A DNA stretch of 17,372 bases from Phocaeicola sp. (GTDB lineage: Bacteria > Bacteroidota > Bacteroidia > Bacteroidales > Bacteroidaceae). Each line of letters starts with the position of its first letter. Position 1 is the stretch's first letter. The notes under the pieces are model-generated. The model had not been told where the DNA came from and did not search any database. It saw nothing but the letters and a program-made list of their open reading frames with translations. The stretch spans positions 1-17,372 of the forward strand of contig JAHHQV010000058.1 in the NCBI GenBank assembly GCA_020026175.1, written 5' to 3'. The translations under genes and the position numbers were made by a program. Below, piece after piece: positions 1-7,597 of the stretch.

Positions 1-339
1 TCCCCGACCGATGAGTTTTTATCAAAACGTTGCGTTTCTATTTGGATTCTTCAGTATAAACTAATTAACATCGTCCACTTTTTATAGTGGACTCATAGTT
101 ACATATTCTTGTTTTTTGTGTTTTACAACATATACCATCATCATGGTACTACTATCATGCCCAAAATCTATTACCATAACCTCAGAATGCCTCTAAAACC
201 ATCAGTTTAAATACTTTCGCATATATACCATCATAAATCAAGAATACTAAGCAGACAAATAAATACCTATAACACGTGATTGTAAGATCTTTTTACTCTC
301 TTTAACTTTGCACCTGAAAAATAAAGGTGTTTAAATATA
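1..339. other. Gene-free upstream region of the TonB receptor
   Basis: No credible coding region is visible on either strand. The stretch contains a hairpin at 73-92 (7-bp arms GTCCACT/AGTGGAC, 6-base loop) and a palindrome at 133-148 (TACCAT/ATGGTA, 4-base spacer). An 11-base direct repeat, TATACCATCAT, occurs at 131-141 and 224-234. The promoter of the downstream operon lies at its right end. The repeats could be binding sites for a regulator of the metal-uptake operon, but that is inference. No canonical Fur box is recognisable. Confidence 0.6.
279..310 (+). promoter_or_regulatory. Bacteroidetes-type promoter of the TonB receptor operon
   Basis: A TAACTTTG box (303-310) matches the Bacteroidetes -7 consensus TAnnTTTG. 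An ATTG at 279-282, 20 bases upstream, fits the -33 element. Transcription would start near 313-317, giving a leader of roughly 25 bases that includes a small CACCT/AGGTG inverted repeat (311-315 and 325-329). Confidence 0.65.
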
Positions 340-2721
340 ATGAAAAGTAAGTTCATACTATTGTTTGTAGCTTTCTATATTTCAGGATTATGCTACGTTT
401 ACGGAGAAGGTATTAAATACACAATCAAAGGCATTGTAGATTCGAACAAGAAAGAACCACTTATTGGTGCCACAATAAAATTGGATGGAAGTTCTTATGG
501 TACTGTTACAAATATAGATGGCGAATATTCACTTGAAGTCAAAAAAGGAAAATACAAATTAATAGTAAGCTGTATAGGTTATAAAGAAAAAGCACAAACC
601 GTTTCTGTCAAAGACAACATAACCGTTGATTTCTCATTAGACGAAGATGTAGTAATGCTGAACAATGTAGTAGTGGTTGGAGAATCAAAAACTACAAAAG
701 TAAAGACCGGCATATTTTCAGCTAATGCAATAGATGTAGCATCAAAACTCAGCTCTATACAAACAATTGCAAATGAAGTTGAAAAAGGTGCAGGAGTACG
801 CATAAGACGTAACGGAGGAGTTGGTTCTGACTACAATCTTACACTTAACGGAATGGGAGGAAATGCCATAAGATATTATATAGACGGCATTCCCATGTCA
901 TCGAAAGGAGAAGATTTTTCTCTTGAGAATATACCAACCAATATAGTAGACAGAGTGGAAGTTTACAAAGGAGTTGTACCTGCACACCTTGGTGGAGATG
1001 CACTTGGAGGCGCAATAAACATTATAACAAACGAAAAAAAGAAAAATTATTACGACTTGAGTTATAGAGCAGGTTCTTTCAATACACACCAAGTAGACTT
1101 TAACGCACAAATCATAGAACCTAAAACCGGGTTGACAATAAAGCCTACAATAGGCTATAATTTTTCGAACAACAATTACACGATGAAAGGAGTCAGAGTC
1201 CTGAACCCTGAAACAAACGTATTTGAAACAGGAAACTTCAAAAGATTCCACGATGATTACCAGTCTGTTTTTGCACAAGTAGAAGCTGGATTGACTAATA
1301 AATCGTGGGCTGACATGCTATATATATCTGCTTCTTTTAACGATATAAAGAAGGATATACAGACTGGAGCAACACAGGATGTTGTATATGGTGCTGCAAA
1401 ACGCAAAAGCAGATCATGGAATCTAGGAATAAGATATAAAAAGAAAGACTTCTTGACAGAAGGGTTAACACTATCGGCAAATGCTTCACATACATGGCAG
1501 AGCTCTTCTACGATAGATACAGCCAAGGTTTTATACTATTGGAACGGCTATCACCGCCCTACAGATTTTGCGGAAATAAGCAGCTATCCAGTTATAAGAC
1601 ATTACGACAGGCCAAACACTTCGGCCAGATTAAACCTGTTTTATAAGTTGTCGGATATTCACTCTTTCAACCTTAACTATCTGCTTAATTCTGTATCCGA
1701 CAAGATGACACAGGAAACAACAGATGACACACAAGGCAAAGGTGGAGCTAAAGACTATCTTACAAGACACTTTATAAACTTTTCATATGATCTAGATTTA
1801 TTCGAAGAAAAATGGCATAACACATTTTTCGTAAAAGAATTTATCAATACAGTAAGAATAAAGAAAAAAGAAGTAGGAAACGGGGCTGCACATGACTCTG
1901 GTTATGATGAAAGGAACAGCCATACAACAAAATGGTTCACATGCTACGGATTGGGTACTCGCTACAGACTGTTCAGGGAACTTTCACTGAAATTATCCTA
2001 CGAATACAGTGTCCGACTACCGGGAGCTATGGAGATATTGGGCGACGGAGACAATGTTAAATCCAATTATTCACTGGAGCCAGAAAAGAGCAACAATTAC
2101 AATCTGAACCTCTATGGACATTTTGACCTAGGAAACAAGATAAACATTTTCTACGAAACAGGATTGTTTTACAGAGATGTTCACGATTTCATCATGGCAG
2201 TACAAGACAGAGAATCATATACTTTCAAGAACTTGTCTAAAATAAGCATAAAAGGTGTAGAAGCTGAATTAGGATTCAGATATGACAGAAAGTTTATGAT
2301 AAAAGGAAATATTTCGTACGAAAAAGCTGTCGACATGATGGAGACAAAAGTTTCTGACGGAAAACCTAATGCAGCCTACAAGCAACAGATTCCTAACAGA
2401 CCTAGCCTTTTTGCCAATGTAAATGCTTCTTATACATTCAGAAATCTGTTTGGCCGTGACAATAAACTAACATTCGAATACGATTACCAGCATGTGAAAT
2501 GGTTCTACTTGACATGGGCTACATATGGACATAAAGACAGTAAGGCCATAATACCTACACAGAACTGCCATAACCTGTCTGGAACATTCTTTTGGTCGGA
2601 CAACAAATACAGTATCTCACTGGAATGTAACAATATATTCGATGCTTTGCTTTATGACAACTATAAGTTGCAGAAGCCAGGAAGAGCTGTATTCTGCAAA
2701 TTCAGACTATTCTTAAATTAA
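340..2721 (+). CDS. TonB-dependent outer-membrane receptor (XusA-like)
   Basis: This 793-residue protein is an outer-membrane TonB-dependent transporter. It has a signal peptide (about 1-22) and a carboxypeptidase-like beta-sandwich domain (about 26-102) typical of Bacteroidetes receptors. A hydrophobic TonB-box-like stretch, NNVVVVGES (108-116), comes next. A plug domain (about 125-232) includes VDRVEVYKG and ends in GGAINIITN. The rest is a beta-barrel rich in aromatic and Asn/Tyr strands. It is followed 23 bases later by a DUF4374 lipoprotein gene, the same pairing as the XusA/XusB xenosiderophore system of Bacteroides thetaiotaomicron. No SusD-like gene is present, which argues against a glycan substrate. 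A ferric siderophore or haem-like ligand is therefore the likeliest cargo; the substrate itself is inference. The ATG follows an A/T-rich leader behind a consensus promoter. Confidence 0.9.
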   Translation: MKSKFILLFVAFYISGLCYVYGEGIKYTIKGIVDSNKKEPLIGATIKLDGSSYGTVTNIDGEYSLEVKKGKYKLIVSCIGYKEKAQTVSVKDNITVDFSLDEDVVMLNNVVVVGESKTTKVKTGIFSANAIDVASKLSSIQTIANEVEKGAGVRIRRNGGVGSDYNLTLNGMGGNAIRYYIDGIPMSSKGEDFSLENIPTNIVDRVEVYKGVVPAHLGGDALGGAINIITNEKKKNYYDLSYRAGSFNTHQVDFNAQIIEPKTGLTIKPTIGYNFSNNNYTMKGVRVLNPETNVFETGNFKRFHDDYQSVFAQVEAGLTNKSWADMLYISASFNDIKKDIQTGATQDVVYGAAKRKSRSWNLGIRYKKKDFLTEGLTLSANASHTWQSSSTIDTAKVLYYWNGYHRPTDFAEISSYPVIRHYDRPNTSARLNLFYKLSDIHSFNLNYLLNSVSDKMTQETTDDTQGKGGAKDYLTRHFINFSYDLDLFEEKWHNTFFVKEFINTVRIKKKEVGNGAAHDSGYDERNSHTTKWFTCYGLGTRYRLFRELSLKLSYEYSVRLPGAMEILGDGDNVKSNYSLEPEKSNNYNLNLYGHFDLGNKINIFYETGLFYRDVHDFIMAVQDRESYTFKNLSKISIKGVEAELGFRYDRKFMIKGNISYEKAVDMMETKVSDGKPNAAYKQQIPNRPSLFANVNASYTFRNLFGRDNKLTFEYDYQHVKWFYLTWATYGHKDSKAIIPTQNCHNLSGTFFWSDNKYSISLECNNIFDALLYDNYKLQKPGRAVFCKFRLFLN

Positions 2722-2744
2722 TAAAACAAAAACAACAAATAGAT

Positions 2745-4118
2745 ATGAAAAAGATTATGTATTGCGCTGCTCTATTTGCAGCTTTGACTTTCTCATCATG
2801 CAGTGATGATGAAGTGGGTGGAGAAAACTCGGGTAATGGTAATGAAGAACAAGAGAACACAGCAGGCTCACATCTTGATTTATGGGTTTCTGTAGATGGA
2901 ACAAGTTCAAAAGGAACATTCGTTGCCCACGTAGGAGACCCTACTAATACCGACCAGACTATTAATGTAGAAGGTTCCGGTGTTGATGTTACAGGAAAAA
3001 TGACAATCGGAGCAATCCAAAAAGACGGTTATTATTACTTCGCAACAGAAGGTAATGACGGACTGGCAAAATACATTCTCACTGATAAAAAAATGGAAAA
3101 GGTGGGAGAATGTCCTTATGGCAAAAACATATTCAAAAAAGGTGGAATGACAGGTGCAATATCTGCAACTCACGAATGGATAGGCGATGAAGTGTTGCTA
3201 CTTTCACAGTATAGCACTGCTACTAAAAAACATATCTGGTCTAAATATGATACTAAAAACATGAAGATTATTTCTGAAGGAGAATTCAATCTTCATGAAA
3301 AATACGATAATACTTTTAAATTCAGTACTTCAGGACATATCAGATATAGAAAGAATGACGGCAAATTGATCTTCTTCACTTCTATCCATCACGAAGATCC
3401 TAATGGGAAACCAAACCCAATGAATGGTCAGCCAGCAACAAAAAGAGCAGGTCTTGCAGTAGTAGTTATAGATGAAAAGACTATGAATATAGAAAAGACT
3501 ATGACAGACGACAGAGTTGCAGGATTGGCTCTTGAGTCTTATGGTGACACACAACAAGAAAAGGCATACTTCGACCAAAACGGAGACCTGTATCTGATAT
3601 GCTTGAAGAAAGGCTCAAACTACAGACCTGGAGGTCCTGTACCTGAATGTGTAATAATAAGAACAAAAGCAGGAGAGAGTGAGACAGACAAAGGATACCT
3701 GTTTGAACCCGAAGAAGATACAGACTTTCTGATTACAAGATACTTGAGCCCAGGTAAAGCTCTTGTTTTTGCAGGTGACCATAAACATTATTACAACGGG
3801 AACCCATCAACTGGCAACTCTGATAATTTCATAAACAATTCTTACTACTATGCTATTTTCGACAGCCAAAACAAGACTCTTACAAAATTAAAGATGGATG
3901 GCAAAGACCTTCCTTGGAGTACAGGAGGATTCAACAATTACATAGCATCTATTGGCGAGACATTCTATATCGGAGTAAATTCTCTTGAACAAGAAGATGT
4001 TCACCAGGCTTATGTATATTCACTTGATGCAAAAACCGAAGAAGTTAAAAAAGCATTCTCTGTAGATGCAAGATTGGATTTCAAACGCATGTACAGCGTT
4101 AAAAATACTAATAAATAA
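2745..4118 (+). CDS. DUF4374 surface lipoprotein (XusB-like)
   Basis: This 457-residue lipoprotein has a signal peptide ending in a lipobox (LTFSSC, Cys19). The following residues SDDE resemble the acidic lipoprotein export signal that sends Bacteroidetes lipoproteins to the cell surface. A low-complexity Gly/Asn/Glu linker (about 22-42) leads into one long domain with beta-propeller-like repeats. This family (DUF4374) includes XusB, the lipoprotein partner of a TonB receptor that binds ferric enterobactin. Here it probably captures an iron ligand outside the cell and hands it to the receptor encoded just upstream. The 23-base spacing indicates one operon. Family assignment is from sequence character and context; ligand identity cannot be read from the sequence. 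Confidence 0.82.
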   Translation: MKKIMYCAALFAALTFSSCSDDEVGGENSGNGNEEQENTAGSHLDLWVSVDGTSSKGTFVAHVGDPTNTDQTINVEGSGVDVTGKMTIGAIQKDGYYYFATEGNDGLAKYILTDKKMEKVGECPYGKNIFKKGGMTGAISATHEWIGDEVLLLSQYSTATKKHIWSKYDTKNMKIISEGEFNLHEKYDNTFKFSTSGHIRYRKNDGKLIFFTSIHHEDPNGKPNPMNGQPATKRAGLAVVVIDEKTMNIEKTMTDDRVAGLALESYGDTQQEKAYFDQNGDLYLICLKKGSNYRPGGPVPECVIIRTKAGESETDKGYLFEPEEDTDFLITRYLSPGKALVFAGDHKHYYNGNPSTGNSDNFINNSYYYAIFDSQNKTLTKLKMDGKDLPWSTGGFNNYIASIGETFYIGVNSLEQEDVHQAYVYSLDAKTEEVKKAFSVDARLDFKRMYSVKNTNK

Positions 4119-4129
4119 AATTGTAAAAC

Positions 4130-4167
4130 AGAATCCGCCCTTGCTCTTTGAAGCAGAGGTGGATTCT
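4130..4167 (+). terminator. Intercistronic hairpin before the ChaN-family gene
   Basis: Arms at 4130-4139 and 4158-4167 (AGAATCCGCC / GGTGGATTCT) form 10 pairs with one G-U. An inner TGCT/AGCA stem (4142-4145 and 4152-4155) closes a 6-base loop. The downstream bases (ATCTTTATATA) are only partly T-rich. It may be an attenuator, or a stem that protects the upstream mRNA so that receptor and lipoprotein are expressed more than the third gene. Confidence 0.55.
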
Positions 4168-4187
4168 ATCTTTATATAAAAAAACAA

Positions 4188-5120
4188 ATGAACTTACTAA
4201 ACAACATAATCAGAAAAGTTCTTATAGCAATTGCTATAGCCCTACCGTTTAACGCTATAGCAGGAAACCAATTAGACAAACCAGCATACATGCTATACAA
4301 AGACAATGGCGAAACTTCAACCTTTGAAAGCATGATAGACGATATGACCAAGAACGATGTTATATTTGTAGGAGAATACCATAACAGTTCTGTAATACAC
4401 TGGCTGGAATATGAAATCTTCAATTCTTTGGCAGACAAGCTTGACAACAAAATTACATTGGGTATGGAAATGTTTGAAGCAGACACACAAATAAAGGTTG
4501 ACGAATATATGTCAGGACTGATATGTGAAGAACGCTTCCTTGCTGAAACTTATTTATGGAACAACTATAAAATGGATTATGCTCCAATAGTAGACAATGC
4601 AAAAGAAAGAAACATAAGACTAATATCTACAAATGTTCCACGCAGATACGCACGCGTAATTTCGTCCGACGGAATAGACTCACTAAAGAAATTTCCAGAA
4701 GCATCAAAACAATATTTTTATGAAGTACTTGAAAGAGTGGAAAATGTAAATACCGCTGACAGTTTTTTCAGTATGGACTCTCCTATGGCTTCCAAAAAAT
4801 CTAAAAAGAAAAGTAAAGAAGAAGAGCAGAAAAGTGCCGAAAAATTTATCAGAATGACACAGGCTCAGGCACTTAAAGATGCTGTGATGGCAAACAACAT
4901 TTCTAAACACCTGGAATATCCCTTCATTCATATAAACGGCAATTACCACTCAGACTACAACAAAGGTATTATCACTTATCTAAAAGAGAAGAAACCGTCA
5001 TTAAAAATCATCACAGTTACAACTGTATACCAAGATGACTTGTCGAAACTGGACAACAAGAATCAGGGAAAAGCAGACTATTATATAGTGCTACCAACAA
5101 ACACGCATAAAACATTCTAA
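4188..5120 (+). CDS. ChaN-family iron-regulated / haem-uptake protein
   Basis: This 310-residue exported protein has a signal peptide (about 1-26, hydrophobic VLIAIAIALPF). There is no lipobox cysteine, unlike the lipoprotein ChaN of Campylobacter. It shows hallmarks of the ChaN/EreA/TraB superfamily: VGEYHNS (61-67), LGMEMFE (91-97), NVPRRYAR (149-156) and a C-terminal HINGNYHSDY (248-257). His65, Glu63, Glu94 and His254 are the likely conserved site residues. ChaN proteins are iron-regulated and bind haem in Campylobacter, and they are linked to iron uptake. A Lys-rich insert (202-210, followed by EEE) is likely a disordered loop. It is the third gene of the receptor/DUF4374 operon, 69 bases after the lipoprotein gene. 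It sits where XusABC loci carry a PepSY protein. A role in the periplasm is inferred from the signal peptide. Confidence 0.85.
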   Translation: MNLLNNIIRKVLIAIAIALPFNAIAGNQLDKPAYMLYKDNGETSTFESMIDDMTKNDVIFVGEYHNSSVIHWLEYEIFNSLADKLDNKITLGMEMFEADTQIKVDEYMSGLICEERFLAETYLWNNYKMDYAPIVDNAKERNIRLISTNVPRRYARVISSDGIDSLKKFPEASKQYFYEVLERVENVNTADSFFSMDSPMASKKSKKKSKEEEQKSAEKFIRMTQAQALKDAVMANNISKHLEYPFIHINGNYHSDYNKGIITYLKEKKPSLKIITVTTVYQDDLSKLDNKNQGKADYYIVLPTNTHKTF

Positions 5121-5179
5121 TATAAAATCCATAAAAAAGAGAGTCGTTCTGACGACTCTCTTTTTTATGGATTTTATAT
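5120..5179. terminator. Bidirectional intrinsic terminator with a perfect 28-bp stem
   Basis: Arms 5120-5147 and 5152-5179 are perfect inverted complements over 28 bases, with a TCTG loop. The GC-richer core GAGAGTCGT / ACGACTCTC is flanked by six A on the left and six T on the right, so it works on both strands. It ends the rightward ChaN operon, overlapping its stop codon by one base, and the leftward acyl-CoA ligase operon, whose stop is at 5191. Confidence 0.93.
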
Positions 5180-5190
5180 ATTTTACTTAC

Positions 5191-6846
5191 TTATCTGTTA
5201 TCTTTTTGTCTAATCTCAACCCTACGTATTTTACCGCTTATAGTCTTTGGCAGTTCATCCACAAACTCTATTACACGAGGATATTTATAAGGAGCCGTAA
5301 CTCTTTTTACGTGATTCTGAAGTTCTTTAACCAATACATCATCAGCCTTATCCTTATAATCCTTCGAAAGTATGATTGTAGCCTTTACCACTTGCCCACG
5401 AATTTCATCAGGTATGCCCGTAATGGCACATTCCACCACAGCCGGATGAGTCATCAGTGCGCTTTCTACCTCGAAAGGACCTATTCTATATCCCGAACTC
5501 TTTATAACATCATCTGCACGGCCTACAAACCAATAATATCCGTCTTCATCTCTCCATGCCACATCACCCGTATAATACACTCCATCGTGCCATGCATCCT
5601 TTGTCAATTCTGGAGCACGATAATATTCCTTAAAAAGTCCCAAAGGTTTACCTTTGTCTGTACGCACCACTATCTGCCCTTGTTCACCATCTTCGGCACT
5701 ACGTCCATCAGGCTTTATCAAATCTATATCATACTGAGGATTAGGAACACCCATACTTCCCGGTTTAGGTTGCATCCACGGGAATGTAGCAAGAGTAAGA
5801 GTTGTCTCTGTCTGCCCGAAACCTTCCATCAACCTGATACCAGTAATCTTCAAGAATGTTTCATAAACGGAATAGTTCAAAGCCTCACCGGCAGTTGTAC
5901 AATATTCCAAAGACGACAGATCATACTTTGTAAGGTCCTCGCGAATCAAGAAACGATAAATGGTAGGAGGAGCACAAAGAGAAGTAATGTGATAATCATG
6001 TATTTTCTGAAGAATATCTGCCGGAGTAAATTTCTCGTGGTCGTATACAAACACCGTAGCACCTGCTATCATCTGTCCGTATAATTTTCCCCAAACAGCT
6101 TTTCCCCATCCCGTATCAGCTATTGTCAAATGAAGGCTGTCTTTATGCAAGTTATGCCAAAAGCTGCCTGTCGCAATATGTCCTAAAGGATACGTAAAGT
6201 CATGAGCCACCATTTTAGGCTCTCCTGTTGTACCCGAAGTAAAATACATAAGAGAAATATCATCATTTGTATTAGCCAGTTCAGGACGCACAAACGGAGC
6301 TGCCCCATCTATTCCTTTATGAAAATCCTCAAATCCTTCAGGCTCTTCAGGTCCTACACTTACAATTCTCTCCACTGTAGGAGATTCAGGCATTGCATCT
6401 ATAACGTGCTTTGTAATCACCTCTTCTCCTGCTGCCACAATCATCTTTATAGAAGCCGCATTACAGCGATAAACGATATCCTTTTTAGTAAGAAGATGAG
6501 TAGCAGGAATAACCACAGCTCCCAGCTTATGCAAAGCTATAATAGAATACCAGAATTCATATCTTCTCTTAAGAATCAACATAACCTTATCACCTCTCCC
6601 TATACCCAGACTCTGAAAATAAGATGCCGTCTGATCTGTATATTTCTTAAGGTCTGCATAAGAAAAACTGATACATTCCCCCTTGTCATTGGTCCACAAA
6701 AGAGCTTTTCTCTCCGGTTCTTCAGCCGCCCATGCGTCTACTACATCATATCCGAAATTAAAATTCTCAGGAACTTCTATTTTAAAATTCTTTTTAAAAT
6801 CCTCCTGAGATATAAAATGAGTTTGTTTTATAAATCTTTCTAACAT
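5191..6846 (-). CDS. AMP-binding acyl-CoA ligase (acetyl / medium-chain acyl-CoA synthetase-like)
   Basis: This 551-residue cytoplasmic enzyme activates a carboxylic acid to an acyl-adenylate and then to its CoA thioester. The ANL-superfamily P-loop YFTSGTTGEPKMV is at 201-213. EGFGQTET is at 341-348. The hinge region GDVAWRDEDGYYWFVGRADD is followed by a GYRIGPFEVES motif. The C-terminal SGKIRR carries the adenylation lysine (Lys539). Length and motifs fit the ACSM/acetate-type ligases; the acid used cannot be told. It lies 19 bases downstream of an XRE/cupin regulator in the same direction, so the two are probably co-transcribed and the regulator may sense a related acid or CoA ester. It shares a terminator with the converging ChaN operon. 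Confidence 0.9.
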   Translation of the reverse strand: MLERFIKQTHFISQEDFKKNFKIEVPENFNFGYDVVDAWAAEEPERKALLWTNDKGECISFSYADLKKYTDQTASYFQSLGIGRGDKVMLILKRRYEFWYSIIALHKLGAVVIPATHLLTKKDIVYRCNAASIKMIVAAGEEVITKHVIDAMPESPTVERIVSVGPEEPEGFEDFHKGIDGAAPFVRPELANTNDDISLMYFTSGTTGEPKMVAHDFTYPLGHIATGSFWHNLHKDSLHLTIADTGWGKAVWGKLYGQMIAGATVFVYDHEKFTPADILQKIHDYHITSLCAPPTIYRFLIREDLTKYDLSSLEYCTTAGEALNYSVYETFLKITGIRLMEGFGQTETTLTLATFPWMQPKPGSMGVPNPQYDIDLIKPDGRSAEDGEQGQIVVRTDKGKPLGLFKEYYRAPELTKDAWHDGVYYTGDVAWRDEDGYYWFVGRADDVIKSSGYRIGPFEVESALMTHPAVVECAITGIPDEIRGQVVKATIILSKDYKDKADDVLVKELQNHVKRVTAPYKYPRVIEFVDELPKTISGKIRRVEIRQKDNR

Positions 6847-6865
6847 AACAATGTTAACTTTGATA

Positions 6866-7423
6866 TTATTTCATTACAATAGCCAGAAAACGTACATTAT
6901 TTCCATCAAGAGCCTTCATACCATGAGGCAGAGAAGAATCAAAATAAATACAGTCACCAGGGTTTAGAATAATCTCTTTCCCATTTATATCCAACAGCAT
7001 ACGTCCCACTAAAACCATATTAAACTCCTGACCGTCATGCTTATTATAATATATATGTGTACCTTCCGGCTTTGGTTCGACTGTAACAATAAACGGGTCT
7101 GCTACCTTATTTTTAAATCCAGAAGCCAAAGATTCATATTTATATGCTTTTGTTCTTTCAATAGATATTCCGGTTCCTCTTCTAGTCAGAAAATAAGAGT
7201 TCATACGAGGTTCTTCACCAAACATAAGCTCGTCAAGTGAAACACCGAAATGGTTTGATACTTTCTGAAGAGTACTTACAGACAGGTCTTTCTCACCCGT
7301 TTCCATCAATTCATATTCTTCTACAGGTATATCCAATCGCCTAGCCACTTCCTCTGCAGAAATTTCTATAGCGTCACGCAAACCCCTCAATCGCATTGCA
7401 ATTTGTTTTATCTGTTCATCCAT
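6866..7423 (-). CDS. XRE-family transcriptional regulator with C-terminal cupin domain
   Basis: This 185-residue DNA-binding protein has a helix-turn-helix domain of the XRE/Cro type at about 8-63 (EEVARRLDIPVEEYELMETG). A cupin sensor domain at about 110-183 contains HDGQEFNMVLVG and PGDCIYFDSSLPHG. A TTG nine bases upstream (7432) could start in frame, but it lies at or before the expected transcription start. The ATG at 7423 is preferred. It is followed 19 bases later by the acyl-CoA ligase, a recurring pairing in Bacteroidales as far as I recall. It probably controls its own operon and perhaps the divergent HAD gene. The small-molecule ligand is unknown. Confidence 0.88.
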   Translation of the reverse strand: MDEQIKQIAMRLRGLRDAIEISAEEVARRLDIPVEEYELMETGEKDLSVSTLQKVSNHFGVSLDELMFGEEPRMNSYFLTRRGTGISIERTKAYKYESLASGFKNKVADPFIVTVEPKPEGTHIYYNKHDGQEFNMVLVGRMLLDINGKEIILNPGDCIYFDSSLPHGMKALDGNNVRFLAIVMK

Positions 7424-7441
7424 AGTTATCAAAATTTTTCA

Positions 7442-7474
7442 CAAAAATAATAATTTTATCATCATTATGACAAT
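7442..7474 (-). promoter_or_regulatory. Promoter of the regulator/acyl-CoA ligase operon
   Basis: On the minus strand, TATTTTTG (7449-7442) matches TAnnTTTG. ATTG (7474-7471), 21 bases upstream, fits the -33 element. The start point would fall near 7435, giving a leader of about 12 bases to the ATG at 7423. Confidence 0.6.
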
Positions 7475-7562
7475 CTTAAGAAATAATTTAGAAAAACACA
7501 TAAATAAATCTAGCATGAACAGCTTTATAAAATCTTTGAAACGAATATTCTGATAAAATTCA

Positions 7563-7570
7563 TAAATTTG
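7563..7570 (+). promoter_or_regulatory. Probable -7 box of the HAD phosphatase gene
   Basis: TAAATTTG matches the TAnnTTTG consensus and lies 27 bases before the ATG. The nearest TTTG (7535-7538) is 24 bases upstream, longer than the usual 19-21, so the -33 match is weak. Confidence 0.45.
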
Positions 7571-7597
7571 TGAAATAATATAACATATAATATTTTT

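Noticed and set aside
1..60. Possible riboswitch upstream of the TonB receptor
   Set aside because: No recognisable cobalamin, TPP or other riboswitch core could be seen, and the segment lies upstream of the predicted transcription start.
5167..6084. Long open frame on the plus strand opposite the acyl-CoA ligase
   Set aside because: Low-complexity, basic and Tyr/Ile/Ser-rich translation with no family resemblance; it is the shadow of a well-supported gene.
7424..7432. TTG start for the XRE/cupin regulator
   Set aside because: It lies at or before the transcription start predicted from the promoter at 7442-7474, and the ATG at 7423 directly precedes the usual helix-turn-helix N-terminus.
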